Origin: Colwellia psychrerythraea 34H
GTDB taxonomy: Bacteria > Pseudomonadota > Gammaproteobacteria > Enterobacterales > Alteromonadaceae
Reading direction: 5' to 3'
Assembly: GCF_000012325.1 (NCBI RefSeq)
Contig: NC_003910.7
Coordinates: forward strand, 1,488,001 to 1,552,000
Length of the DNA: 64,000 bases
Part shown: piece by piece, positions 53,720 through 63,658 of the stretch
Layout: each line of letters starts with the position of its first letter
Position numbering within the stretch: position 1 is the stretch's first letter
The notes under the pieces: model-generated
What the model was told of the DNA's origin: nothing
What the model saw: the letters and a program-made list of their open reading frames with translations, nothing else
The model's database searches: none
Position numbers and translations under genes: made by a program

Positions 53720-55052
53720 ACATAAAATTCTTGTTGTTGAAGATGATGCGGGTCTGCGAGAAGCGTTGATCGATACGCTTTCATTAGCCGATTACCACTG
53801 CGTTGAAGCTGATTCTGGCGAAGCTGCTTTATTGGCGTTAAAAAGCCAACATGTGGATATTGTTATCAGTGATGTACAAATGGGCGGAATGTCTGGTTTA
53901 TCTTTATTAAAAAGTATAAAAAATCACCATGCTAATCTACCGGTATTATTGATGACTGCCTTTGGCACCATAGATGATGCTGTGCAAGCGATGAAAGATG
54001 GTGCTTGTAACTATATTGCTAAGCCTTTCGCTCCACAGGTGCTGCTTAATATGGTCAGCCAATATATTCCGCCACAAGTCGTTAATAAAAATGATCCGAT
54101 TGTTGCAGATAAACGTTCATTAGAATTACTTACCTTGGCGAAAAAAGTCGCTAGCACAGATGCATCTGTGATGATCCTCGGTCCAAGTGGCTCAGGTAAA
54201 GAAGTGTTAGCGCAGTACGTTCATAATCACTCGAAACGAAGCACACAAGCTTTTATTGCGATTAATTGTGCAGCCATTCCTGAAAATATGCTTGAAGCCA
54301 CATTATTTGGTTATGAAAAAGGCGCTTTTACGGGCGCAATTCAAGCCTGTCCAGGAAAGTTTGAACAAGCGCAAGGAGGCACCATTTTACTTGATGAAAT
54401 TACCGAAATGGATTTGGGCTTACAAGCTAAAATATTACGAGTATTACAAGAACGTGAAGTAGAGCGTTTAGGCGGACGAAAAACGATAAGCCTTGATGTC
54501 CGCGTTATTGCTACCAGTAATCGAGACTTAAAAGTTGCCGTAAATGATGGAGTCTTTCGTGAAGATCTTTATTATCGCCTTAATGTCTTTCCGCTTTCTT
54601 GGTTACCGTTAGCTCAGCGAGTTGATGATATCTTTGTTTTAGCACAACATTTAGTTTCTCTACATTGTCAAAAAAATGGCGATAGCATCCCTGAATTCTC
54701 AGGTGCAGCGCGCAGTAAACTTAATGCATATCATTGGCCTGGTAATGTTCGTGAATTAGATAATGTTATTCAAAGAGCGCTCATTTTGCATGCCGATCAG
54801 ATTATTGATGCAGGAGACTTACTGATTGAAAACTTTGATACAGCATTGGTTGTAGAGCCTGAACAGGTCACTAATAAGGATGATAAACTCGGCAGTGAGC
54901 TAAAATTGCAAGAGCATCAGATTATTCTAGATACCTTACAAGCTTGCCATGGCAGTCGAAAAGACGTAGCAGAGCGCTTAGGAATAAGTCCACGTACGCT
55001 ACGTTATAAAATTGCGAAAATGCGTGATTCAGGTATTGAAATACCAGCCTAA
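53712..55052 (+). CDS. flrC: Flagellar response regulator FlrC (FleR type)
   Basis: A 446-residue sigma-54 activator with a receiver domain (acidic pocket EDD 10-12, phospho-acceptor Asp54 in VISDVQMGGMSG), an AAA+ domain with GPSGSGKE and GAFTGA, and a C-terminal Fis-type DNA-binding helix-turn-helix (GSRKDVAERLGISPRTLRYKI). Phosphorylated FlrC activates middle flagellar genes (basal body, hook, flagellin A). The ATG at 53712 follows GGAGAG and overlaps the flrB stop. Confidence 0.94.
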   Translation: MTEHKILVVEDDAGLREALIDTLSLADYHCVEADSGEAALLALKSQHVDIVISDVQMGGMSGLSLLKSIKNHHANLPVLLMTAFGTIDDAVQAMKDGACNYIAKPFAPQVLLNMVSQYIPPQVVNKNDPIVADKRSLELLTLAKKVASTDASVMILGPSGSGKEVLAQYVHNHSKRSTQAFIAINCAAIPENMLEATLFGYEKGAFTGAIQACPGKFEQAQGGTILLDEITEMDLGLQAKILRVLQEREVERLGGRKTISLDVRVIATSNRDLKVAVNDGVFREDLYYRLNVFPLSWLPLAQRVDDIFVLAQHLVSLHCQKNGDSIPEFSGAARSKLNAYHWPGNVRELDNVIQRALILHADQIIDAGDLLIENFDTALVVEPEQVTNKDDKLGSELKLQEHQIILDTLQACHGSRKDVAERLGISPRTLRYKIAKMRDSGIEIPA

Positions 55053-55106
55053 TTAACGGCTAAATCATATTTATCATTCTTCTAAATTAACTCTATTACG
55101 ACTACT

Positions 55107-55132
55107 CCTGGTTATCATTCACGATAACCAGG
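55107..55132 (+). terminator. Hairpin after flrC
   Basis: CCTGGTTATC pairs with GATAACCAGG over a 6-nt loop, 55 bp after the flrC stop. The T-run is weak. Confidence 0.6.
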
Positions 55133-55192
55133 AAGTTTATAAGCCTTCCCATAATCTTCTGAATATCACTTCAAAGCCTAAATATTTTCTTT

Positions 55193-55208
55193 TGGCACTA
55201 TGCTTGCA
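55193..55208 (+). promoter_or_regulatory. Sigma-54 promoter of the fliE operon
   Basis: TGGCAC, five bases, TTGCA: full consensus match, 55 bp before fliE. Confidence 0.87.
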
Positions 55209-55262
55209 ACCTCACTGTTATATATTGTTTAAAGTTAAATAATTGACAAAAGTGAGCGCCCT

Positions 55263-55625
55263 ATGGATATCAAAAGTAACTCTCTATACAGCCAAATGCA
55301 AAACATGTCGCTACAGGCCATGGGCAATAAGCCACCAGCAATTGATGTTGATGTTATAAACGGTACTGCAAGCAATAGCGTTGGCAAAATCAATGAATCT
55401 ACCAGTAATTTTGGCGATATGCTTACCGATGCACTCAAGAGCGTCAATGATTTACAAACAGAGTCTGGCGAAAAGAAAAGGGCTTTTGAAATGGGCGATA
55501 GTAACGTTACGCTTGCTGAAGTAATGATTGCTTCTTCTAAATCAGGTATCGCTTTGGATGCAACCGTGCAAATACGAAACAAATTTGTTGAAGCCTATAA
55601 AGAAATAATGAGCATGCCAGTTTAA
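55263..55625 (+). CDS. fliE: Flagellar hook-basal body protein FliE
   Basis: A 120-residue rod/MS-ring junction protein. The C-terminal half has the FliE pattern FGDMLTDALKSVNDLQTESGEKKRAFEMGDSNVTLAEVMIASSKS and ends VQIRNKFVEAYKEIMSMPV. It connects MS-ring and rod. It is the first gene of the fliEFGHIJ region, directly downstream of a sigma-54 promoter. Confidence 0.94.
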   Translation: MDIKSNSLYSQMQNMSLQAMGNKPPAIDVDVINGTASNSVGKINESTSNFGDMLTDALKSVNDLQTESGEKKRAFEMGDSNVTLAEVMIASSKSGIALDATVQIRNKFVEAYKEIMSMPV

Positions 55626-55813
55626 TTTAGTTGGCCTAAACGCAACAATAGCCTCGTTACTTTCAATCGCCATAGGCGAGCTATGTCTCATTCAAGTGCC
55701 TTGCTCTTGATGGTTTATCCTCAACTAAATAATTGTATTTAAGTCATAGTATTATAGGTATCATGCGTCAATAAAATGCCTTGATATAAAAAACAGTACA
55801 GCGGAGAAGTAAA

Positions 55814-57550
55814 GTGTCTGATACAAACGCAATGGTTGCAGCTGATAGTAGTGGCGATATGATCGCCAGTGAAGCTGAAGGTGCGGGGATAGGTGAGCAA
55901 AAATCAGGTTTCGCTGCCTCATTAGGTAGTGTTGATATTTTACGACAGGTTACCATAGTGGTTGCATTGGCTATTTGTTTAGCTATTGCGGTATTTGTTA
56001 TTATGCTCGCTAATGAACCTGAATACCGTGTTATTTCAAAATTACCTACTAAGCAGTTAATTACTACCATGGACTTTCTTGATGCCAATCAAGTGGAATA
56101 TCAACAAGAAAACAATACTATTTCAGTCCCTGCAGATGAATATCAAAATGTGAAATTATTGTTAGCTCGAGAGGGGTTAACAGACGAGCCTTCACAAGGT
56201 GAAGATATTTTAATGAAAGATATGGGCTTTGGTGTTAGTCAGCGACTAGAGCGTGAAAGATTAAAATTTGGCAGAGAGCAGCAAATTGCTAAAACAATAG
56301 AACAGTTAAAAAGCATAAGTCGAGCTAAAGTACTCCTGGCTATTCCCCGTGAAAATATATTTGCCCGTCGAGAAAAAAATCCATCTGCGACAGTAGTGCT
56401 TACCATGCAGCGCGGTAAAATTCTTTCAGAAGAAGAAGTTGATGCTGTTGTTGATATTGTTGCCTCAGCAGTACAAGGTTTAACGCCTAATCGTGTCACC
56501 GTGACTGATCAAAATGGGCGCTTACTTAATTCAGGCTCACAAGACTCTATTTCATCTCGCTCAAGAAAAGAGTTTGAGATTGAACAAAAACGTGAACAAG
56601 AATACATGGAGAAAATTGACAGTATTCTTATTCCTGTTGTTGGTTTAGGCAACTATACTGCGCAAGTTGATATCACCATGGACTTTACCAATGTTGAAGA
56701 AACACAGCGTCGTTACAATTCAGATTTACCCGCGCTGCGTAGTGAAATGAGCGTTGAAAGCACTAATATTGGTGGTGCATTAGGCGGAATTCCAGGCGCC
56801 TTAACAAATCAGCCACCGATTGCCTCTGCTATTCCTGAAGATGCAACGGGTGGACAAAAGAGAAGCATGCCAAGCAGAAAGCATTCTGAGTCGACTAAAA
56901 ACTATGAACTTGATGAAGCAATCAGCCATACTAAGCAGCAAGCTGGCGTTGTAAGACGTGTTAGCGTATCGGTAGCCCTCGATTATGTCGCAGGCGTTGC
57001 AACAACTCCCGTTGAAGGCGGAGCAAATACTCCCGCAGCAACTTTTGCACCACGCTCTGCAGGAGAAACAGCCAGTATTCGTCGTCTATTACAAGGTAGT
57101 ATTGGTTTTGATTTGCAGCGTGGTGATGTTTTAGAAGTAGTAACCATTCCCTTTAATCGTCCAGATTACGGCGTAGTAGCTGAGATACCTATTTGGCAGC
57201 AACCTTGGTTTATTAAAGTACTCAAATTAGTCTTGGGCGCTTTAGTTATTATCGTGCTAATTCTAGCCGTTGTTCGCCCAATGCTGAAACGTTTAATCTA
57301 CCCAGAGCAAACACCAGATGATTATGGTGATAAATCACTTGATGGTCATATTGATTTAGGTGATGAAACCATGGATATGTTGACGTCTGATTTTGACGCT
57401 GGCGCAGTCGGTTTTGCAGCAGATGGCAGTTTACAATTACCTGATCTTCATCGAGATGAAGATGTATTAAAAGCGGTTCGAGCGTTAGTCGCCAATGAGC
57501 CAGAATTATCATCGCAAGTAGTTAAAAGTTGGTTGAACGAAGATGAGTGA
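55814..57550 (+). CDS. fliF: Flagellar MS-ring protein FliF
   Basis: A 578-residue inner-membrane ring protein with two membrane segments (about residues 40-62 and 460-482). The periplasmic part has YRVISKLPTKQLITTMDFLDANQVEYQ and the ring-building motif DEAISHTKQQAGVVRRVSVSVALDY. The C-terminal cytoplasmic tail (about 540-578), which binds FliG, is acidic. GTG start after GGAGAAG. The last eight bases overlap fliG. Confidence 0.95.
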   Translation: MSDTNAMVAADSSGDMIASEAEGAGIGEQKSGFAASLGSVDILRQVTIVVALAICLAIAVFVIMLANEPEYRVISKLPTKQLITTMDFLDANQVEYQQENNTISVPADEYQNVKLLLAREGLTDEPSQGEDILMKDMGFGVSQRLERERLKFGREQQIAKTIEQLKSISRAKVLLAIPRENIFARREKNPSATVVLTMQRGKILSEEEVDAVVDIVASAVQGLTPNRVTVTDQNGRLLNSGSQDSISSRSRKEFEIEQKREQEYMEKIDSILIPVVGLGNYTAQVDITMDFTNVEETQRRYNSDLPALRSEMSVESTNIGGALGGIPGALTNQPPIASAIPEDATGGQKRSMPSRKHSESTKNYELDEAISHTKQQAGVVRRVSVSVALDYVAGVATTPVEGGANTPAATFAPRSAGETASIRRLLQGSIGFDLQRGDVLEVVTIPFNRPDYGVVAEIPIWQQPWFIKVLKLVLGALVIIVLILAVVRPMLKRLIYPEQTPDDYGDKSLDGHIDLGDETMDMLTSDFDAGAVGFAADGSLQLPDLHRDEDVLKAVRALVANEPELSSQVVKSWLNEDE

Positions 57551-58598
57551 TGAAACAGAAGTCGGCGCATTAGCCGCAGCGCCTGCAGGCTTTGATGTAG
57601 ATAAACTAGAAGGTGCTGAAAAAGCAGCAATATTACTACTTAGTTTATCTGAAGAAGATGCAGCGCAAATTTTAAAGCACCTTGAACCAAAGCAAGTGCA
57701 GCAAGTGGGCACCGTTATGGCGGCGATGGAGGATTTTACTCAAGAAAAAATCACTGCTGTTCATAAATTGTTTATCCACGAAATACAAAACTTCTCAACC
57801 ATTGGCTTCCAAAGTGAAGAGTTTGTTCGTCGAGCACTAACCGCGGCGTTGGGTGAAGATAAAGCCGGTAACTTAATCGACCAAATTGTTATGGGCGGCG
57901 GCGCTAAAGGCTTAGATTCATTGAAATGGATGGACTCTAAACAAGTAGCAAACATTATTCGTAATGAGCATCCTCAAATTCAAACTATTGTGCTTTCGTA
58001 TCTTGAACCAGAGCAATCTGCAGAAATCATGGGGCAGTTTACCGATAAAGTGCGCTTAGACTTAATGATGCGTATTGCCAATTTAGAAGAAGTACAACCA
58101 GCAGCCTTACAAGAATTGAATGAGATAATGGAGAAACAGTTTGCTGGTCAAGCTGGCGCGCAAGCTGCGAAAATGGGCGGTTTAAAAGCAGCTGCAGATA
58201 TCATGAACTATCTAGATACTAATGTAGAAGGTATGTTGATGGACTCAATTCGCGAAAATGACGAAGAGATGAGCCAACAAATTCAAGACTTAATGTTTGT
58301 CTTTGAAAACCTTGCCGATGTTGATGACCGAGGTATGCAGGCTATCCTACGAGAAGTTCAGCAAGAAGCCTTGATGAAAGCAATTAAAGGTACCGATGAA
58401 GCATTAAAAGACAAAATAATGAGCAACATGTCTAAACGTGCTGCAGAAATGATGGCTGATGACTTAGAAGCGATGGGCCCAGTGCGTATTAGTGAAGTTG
58501 AAGCGGCGCAAAAAGAAATTTTATCAGTTGCCCGACGACTCTCTGACGCAGGTGAAATTATGCTTGGTGGCGGTGGTGGCGGTGATGAGTTCTTATAA
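57543..58598 (+). CDS. fliG: Flagellar motor switch protein FliG
   Basis: A 351-residue switch protein. N-domain (AAILLLSLSEEDAAQILKHLEPKQVQQVG) binds FliF; the middle has EHPQIQTIVLSYLEP; the C-terminal domain carries the stator-facing charged helix (MFVFENLADVDDRGMQAILREVQQEALMKAIKG). The tail is unusually Gly-rich (LGGGGGGDEFL). It overlaps fliF by eight bases. Confidence 0.95.
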   Translation: MSDETEVGALAAAPAGFDVDKLEGAEKAAILLLSLSEEDAAQILKHLEPKQVQQVGTVMAAMEDFTQEKITAVHKLFIHEIQNFSTIGFQSEEFVRRALTAALGEDKAGNLIDQIVMGGGAKGLDSLKWMDSKQVANIIRNEHPQIQTIVLSYLEPEQSAEIMGQFTDKVRLDLMMRIANLEEVQPAALQELNEIMEKQFAGQAGAQAAKMGGLKAAADIMNYLDTNVEGMLMDSIRENDEEMSQQIQDLMFVFENLADVDDRGMQAILREVQQEALMKAIKGTDEALKDKIMSNMSKRAAEMMADDLEAMGPVRISEVEAAQKEILSVARRLSDAGEIMLGGGGGGDEFL

Positions 58599-58633
58599 CA
58601 GCAAACCCGCTTAGATTAGTTAAGGATACAACA

Positions 58634-59422
58634 ATGTCAAAACCACCAATTCGTATTATAAAAGCATCTGACGAAGCGACAGATGTTTGGTCTTTGCCCG
58701 ATGTGCAAAATGAACCTAGCGCCCAAGAGAAAGAAAAAACAAACGCTTTAGGTAAAAGATCTAACTGGGTATATGAGCCTCCAGAGCCAGAAGAAGTAGA
58801 GCCTCAACCTTTAACTGCGCAAGATATTGAAGAAATTCGTCAAGCGGCAAGTGAAGAAGGTTTTAGTCAGGGTAAAGAGGAAGGGTTTGCTAAAGGTTAT
58901 GAAGAAGGTAAAGCTAAGGGGTTAGAAGAAGGTAAAGTACAAGGGATTGATGAAGGTACTGAACAAGGTTTAGCCCAAGGTAAAGAGCAGATTGATCAAC
59001 AAAGCGCTAATTGGCAAAGCTTAATTGAACAATTGCATCAACCGCTTGCTAGTGTGGAAAAGAATGTCGAAGAGCAATTGCTTAATTTAGTTTTGCAATT
59101 GACCGAGGCAGTGGTTTTACACGAAGCAAAAACTAACCCTGACATTTTAATGGCGGCGATTGCCACGGGTATTAAAAGTTTACCTAGCAGTGACGCGCAA
59201 ACACAAATATGTTTAAACCCAAGTGATATTAAATTGGTAGAAGCTCAGTTTGGAGCTGCGCATATTCAGCAGCAGGGCTGGCGTTTACTACCCGCCCCAC
59301 AGTTTCCGCAAGGGAGTTGCCAAATAGAAAACAGCACTTCAAATATTGATTTACAGATGAAAGCTAGGTTAAAGCAAGTGCTAGAACCTTTCTTGCAAGA
59401 CGCCTTACATCAAAATTCATAA
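58634..59422 (+). CDS. fliH: Flagellar export regulator FliH
   Basis: A 262-residue protein. A long run of E-G-x-x-x-G spaced repeats (about residues 75-118, such as GFAKGYEEGKAKGLEEGK) is the known GxxxG helix of FliH, and the C-terminal half matches the V-type ATPase peripheral-stalk-like domain. It holds FliI at the export gate. It lies 35 bp after fliG. Confidence 0.92.
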   Translation: MSKPPIRIIKASDEATDVWSLPDVQNEPSAQEKEKTNALGKRSNWVYEPPEPEEVEPQPLTAQDIEEIRQAASEEGFSQGKEEGFAKGYEEGKAKGLEEGKVQGIDEGTEQGLAQGKEQIDQQSANWQSLIEQLHQPLASVEKNVEEQLLNLVLQLTEAVVLHEAKTNPDILMAAIATGIKSLPSSDAQTQICLNPSDIKLVEAQFGAAHIQQQGWRLLPAPQFPQGSCQIENSTSNIDLQMKARLKQVLEPFLQDALHQNS

Positions 59423-59490
59423 TCTCATCACTTATTTTGGGTTTTACATTCTTTAGCATCGCACTTTTTATTTTAAGGTAAATAAACACT

Positions 59491-60840
59491 ATGGTTGATA
59501 GTTCACGTTTAACCGAGCGTTTAAAAAACAATCAACAATTCATTCATGATTTCAAAGCGCCTGTCGCTGGCAGGTTAGTGCGAGTTGTAGGTTTAACACT
59601 TGAAGCCGTTGGCGTTAAAGCGCATGTCGGCAGCCAATGTCTCGTCGAAACAGCGCATGGCGATTTACTCGCAGAAGTTGTGGGCTTCGCTCAAGATATT
59701 ACCTATTTAATGCCAGAAGAAAGTCTACGCGGTGTTATGCCTGGCGCACGAGTATTACCTATTTCTAGTAAGGCTAAAGTACCTTTATCAATGGGCTTAT
59801 TAGGTCGTGTTATTAATGGCGTAGGTAAACCACTTGACAGTAAAGGACCTATCAAAGCTGACAATGATTATCATCATGATAGTAAGCCCATTAATCCATT
59901 GTCACGACGAGCCATCACTGAAGTACTAGATGTCGGTGTTCGTTCTATCAATAGTTTCATTAGTGTGGGTAAAGGTCAGCGTATGGGACTTTTTGCTGGT
60001 TCAGGTGTTGGTAAAAGTGTGCTAATGGGCATGATGACTCGCGGCACAACAGCTGACGTGGTCGTAGTTGGGTTAGTGGGTGAACGTGGTCGAGAAGTAA
60101 AAGAATTTATTGAAGAAATTTTAGGTGAAGAAGGGCTAAAGCGCGCCGTTGTTGTGGCAGCACCAGCCGATAACTCACCTTTAATGCGTCTTAAAGGTTG
60201 TGAGACCGCGGTGCAAATTAGTGAGTATTTTCGCGACCAAGGCTTAAATGTTTTGTTATTACTTGATTCATTAACACGCTATGCACAAGCACAAAGAGAA
60301 ATTGCTTTGGCCGTTGGTGAACCACCAGCGACTAAAGGTTATCCGCCTTCAGTATTCTCAAAGCTACCTCAACTTGTTGAACGTGCAGGTAATGGTGGTG
60401 AAGGACAAGGATCAATCACTGCTTTTTATACGGTATTAACGGAAGGCGATGATTTACAAGACCCAGTCGCTGATGCTGCTCGTGCTATTTTAGATGGCCA
60501 TGTTGTGTTATCTCGTGAGTTAGCGGATGCAGGACATTATCCCGCTGTAAACATTGAAGGCTCTATTTCCCGAGTAATGCCAATGGTTACTAGTGCTGAT
60601 CATCAAGAATTAGCAAAACAATTAAAGCAAATGTATGCGCTTTATCAGCAAAATAAAGATCTTATTGCCATTGGTGCTTATACCAAAGGTAATGATCCTC
60701 GTATTGATCAGGCTATAAACGTGCTACCGGTCATTAATTTTTTCTTACAGCAAAAAATTAATGAAGTTATTCCTTATGATCAAAGTATTGCGCAACTGAA
60801 AGAGATTATTGCTGCAGCACATGCCCATAATAATCAATAA
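59491..60840 (+). CDS. fliI: Flagellum-specific ATPase FliI
   Basis: A 449-residue F1-beta-like ATPase. Walker A is GLFAGSGVGKS (166-176), followed by GLVGERGREV, LLLLDSLTRYAQAQREIAL and PPSVFSKLPQLVERAGN. N-terminal region about 1-100 is the FliI-type barrel. It powers export with FliH and FliJ. AAGGTAAAT lies upstream of the ATG. Confidence 0.96.
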   Translation: MVDSSRLTERLKNNQQFIHDFKAPVAGRLVRVVGLTLEAVGVKAHVGSQCLVETAHGDLLAEVVGFAQDITYLMPEESLRGVMPGARVLPISSKAKVPLSMGLLGRVINGVGKPLDSKGPIKADNDYHHDSKPINPLSRRAITEVLDVGVRSINSFISVGKGQRMGLFAGSGVGKSVLMGMMTRGTTADVVVVGLVGERGREVKEFIEEILGEEGLKRAVVVAAPADNSPLMRLKGCETAVQISEYFRDQGLNVLLLLDSLTRYAQAQREIALAVGEPPATKGYPPSVFSKLPQLVERAGNGGEGQGSITAFYTVLTEGDDLQDPVADAARAILDGHVVLSRELADAGHYPAVNIEGSISRVMPMVTSADHQELAKQLKQMYALYQQNKDLIAIGAYTKGNDPRIDQAINVLPVINFFLQQKINEVIPYDQSIAQLKEIIAAAHAHNNQ

Positions 60841-60915
60841 TTCATAATTAAGCATAACGCTAAAACTTTTGATAAAAGCATTGAATTTAAACGAGTGATA
60901 TAACGAGTACTCAAC

Positions 60916-61359
60916 ATGGCAATGAAGCAACTTGATACTATTTTAAAGTATGAACAGGACAACGAGCAACGTTGCGCCGATCAGTTAAAGATTGCTGAGA
61001 ATGAATATCAACAAAACCTCAGTCGTTTACAAGGCGTTGCGGACTATCGTTTAGAATATATGAAGCGTTTAAGTGAAAGAGCAACAAATGGTCTAGATAG
61101 CGCTACATACAGTCATTACCATGCTTTTATTGCTAAGCTTGATACTGCTTCTAAACAAGTTGAGATAGCAACGCGACAAGCAAAAGCACTGGTAGATCAA
61201 AGCAAGAGTCTCTGGTTGAAGCAAAGACAAAAAGTAAAAGCGGTTGAGTTATTGCGTGATAAGCGTTTGAAAAAAATTGCAGTAGCAGCAGACAGAGCTG
61301 AGCAAAAAATGTTTGATGAAATAGCTACACAACAATATATTCGCCGCCCTCTGCGTTAA
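60916..61359 (+). CDS. fliJ: Flagellar export protein FliJ
   Basis: A 147-residue coiled-coil protein (LDTILKYEQDNEQRCADQLKIAENEYQQNLSRLQ and the basic second helix LWLKQRQKVKAVELLRDKRLKKI). The antiparallel coiled coil and basic character match FliJ, the FliI-ring stalk-like subunit. The ribosome site is weak. Confidence 0.9.
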   Translation: MAMKQLDTILKYEQDNEQRCADQLKIAENEYQQNLSRLQGVADYRLEYMKRLSERATNGLDSATYSHYHAFIAKLDTASKQVEIATRQAKALVDQSKSLWLKQRQKVKAVELLRDKRLKKIAVAADRAEQKMFDEIATQQYIRRPLR

Positions 61360-61535
61360 CCTTCGATGAAAGTGAGCATCCACTTGGACATCTTGATGAA
61401 GTGGAGCGATTTTTGCACTACTTTCTGTATATATAAAAAAACATCTGAGAACTGTAATACACGCTGCGCTAATGATATGCGGTGTTATTGTTCTGATTAA
61501 TACAATTTACATTGATTTAAGTTATTGGGATTATT

Positions 61536-63518
61536 ATGCAACAAGTGAATACTTTACCTTCCTTTGTATCACAAGATACTGATTTAAAGACTAAAGATTC
61601 ATCTAGCACTTCTGCTGATAGCAATAAAGATACTGACTTTTCAAGCTTAATTGAACAGCACCTTCCTGAAGAAAATAAAACGACTAGTGGAAAAAAAGCG
61701 ACAGTAACAGAACATGAAGCTACGGCAACTCAGGGTAAAACCATTGCCGCCAACGACAAAGATGACGTGGTTGCGAGTAATAGTCGTCAAGAAAGTGACT
61801 CTAGTGAGTCAGTAGATGTGAGTGATATCAGTAAAAAAGTCTCAGTAGATGAAAAACAGAAAAAGGTAAGTGAGGCGAATCAAAACGGCTCAACAAAGAG
61901 TGGTTCTTTAGCTGAATCAGAGGAATTCATTTCATTACTTTATAATAGCGACCAAACCTTAGCTAAGGCGGGTGAGAAAACTGAGTCAAGTAAAGATAAA
62001 TCTACTGTTGCTTTCGGGCAAAGTACAAGTGCAACGAATAGCACTAATATAGTTAATAAGGATGTAAATGGCCAAGCAGACTCAGTTCAAAGCGAGAATG
62101 CAGACCCAGTAAGTGGCCATAAATTAAGTGCATTTTCAAAAGATGAGCTACTCGCGCGGGCGCAGTTAAAAAACAATAATACTGTAACACCTCAATCAAG
62201 TGATCAAGTATTAAAAGATTACCAGTTGTCGTTGCAATCACAGCAAAACACTATTAAAAGCCAAAGCATTACTAGTGAACAGTTAATGAATACGCAACTA
62301 GCTGATGCTCAACTGAATAATAAAATTACCGACTTGGCTGCTGGAGTGGCGCAATCCAATAAAAACCAACTAACAGAAAAAGTAGACACAGGTTTATATC
62401 AATTACCTGTTGAGCCTATTGGCAAGGGAAATATAACCGCTGGTGATATGACCCATTCTGCTAAACAGTCTGTTGCTAGAGCTGAAGTAAATCAAGGTGA
62501 AATAGAGGCTGATTTGGCTGTTAAATCAAATAAAGACAGCGATATGGCTTCAACAAAAACAGTTAATAGTTCGTCAGATGCTTTAAAAGTTAATCCGAGT
62601 AATCGTGAGACAGTAACATCACCGTTAAGCAAGGTTGACGCTGAGAAAATGGTAGCAGAGCGCACTAGACAAACAGCATCCGTAGAAAATATCCCCAAAG
62701 AACAGATTGTAACGGCTCAAGAAAAACAACCCGTGATGACAAGTGCTCAATTACAGGCATTACAGCAAGTTCAGGCGCAGCAAAAAACACAATCAGTGAG
62801 TAGTGAGCCACAAGTTAATGACGATGTTAGCGAAGAATATATTGACCCAATGCTTTTGTCAGAAGAAAAGCCGATAGAGCAGGGCGTAAAAACAACGGCT
62901 AAAGTGATAGACAATATTGCTATGCGCACAATATCTGAGCTACAAGCTCAAACGGTGCAAGCAACGCAAACTAAACAAAGTAATGATGCTTATTTTGAGC
63001 ATCAAGTATCTGAAGTACTCAATCATAATGTTGCTAGCGATTCGGTACAAATACAAAAAAATAATGTTCAGCTTCAACAAGAAACCATTTCCATCTTTAG
63101 GAAAGACTTTGCTGATGCAGTGAAAGATAAAGTATTGATTACCATTAACCAGAAGCTGCAACAATTTGATATCACCTTAGATCCACCAGAGTTTGGTAAT
63201 ATGCAAGTGCGGGTTAACTTACAAGGTGAGCAAGCCTCCGTTAATTTTGTTGTGCAAAATCAGCAAGCAAAAGAAGCACTAGAACAGAATATGCACAAAT
63301 TAAAAGAAATGTTGTCAGAGCAAGGTGTTGATGTGGGGGGCGCTAATGTTGAACAGCAAGACCAGCAACAAAACCAAAATGAGCAAAGCTTAGGGCAAAA
63401 TAATGATAGTGGCTCTGTTTTAACAAACGATGCTCAAAAAGATGAGAATAATGTAGAACATATTTTATCGACGCAATTGTTCGATTCTTCTGCAACTGGC
63501 GTGGATTACTACGCTTAA
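61536..63518 (+). CDS. fliK: Hook-length control protein FliK
   Basis: A 660-residue protein. About the first 540 residues are low-complexity (Ser, Gln, Asn, Lys, Asp), as expected of the molecular ruler. The C-terminal domain (about 540-620) has VLITINQKLQQFDITLDPPEFGNMQVRVNLQGEQASVNFVV, the conserved Flg_hook fold. It ends in a Gln/Asn/Asp-rich tail. It measures hook length and switches the export gate. It precedes fliL, the start of the next export-gate genes. Confidence 0.92.
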   Translation: MQQVNTLPSFVSQDTDLKTKDSSSTSADSNKDTDFSSLIEQHLPEENKTTSGKKATVTEHEATATQGKTIAANDKDDVVASNSRQESDSSESVDVSDISKKVSVDEKQKKVSEANQNGSTKSGSLAESEEFISLLYNSDQTLAKAGEKTESSKDKSTVAFGQSTSATNSTNIVNKDVNGQADSVQSENADPVSGHKLSAFSKDELLARAQLKNNNTVTPQSSDQVLKDYQLSLQSQQNTIKSQSITSEQLMNTQLADAQLNNKITDLAAGVAQSNKNQLTEKVDTGLYQLPVEPIGKGNITAGDMTHSAKQSVARAEVNQGEIEADLAVKSNKDSDMASTKTVNSSSDALKVNPSNRETVTSPLSKVDAEKMVAERTRQTASVENIPKEQIVTAQEKQPVMTSAQLQALQQVQAQQKTQSVSSEPQVNDDVSEEYIDPMLLSEEKPIEQGVKTTAKVIDNIAMRTISELQAQTVQATQTKQSNDAYFEHQVSEVLNHNVASDSVQIQKNNVQLQQETISIFRKDFADAVKDKVLITINQKLQQFDITLDPPEFGNMQVRVNLQGEQASVNFVVQNQQAKEALEQNMHKLKEMLSEQGVDVGGANVEQQDQQQNQNEQSLGQNNDSGSVLTNDAQKDENNVEHILSTQLFDSSATGVDYYA

Positions 63519-63658
63519 TTGCTTAAAATGAAGTTAAGTTGATGAAAACACATTGGCTCAAAGACTATTCAAGGATATAGTCTATTCATAAATACTATGT
63601 CATTAATTAGTCACTCATTATTATCATTATTGGTGGCTGTATAATTTAAAGGGTTCTC

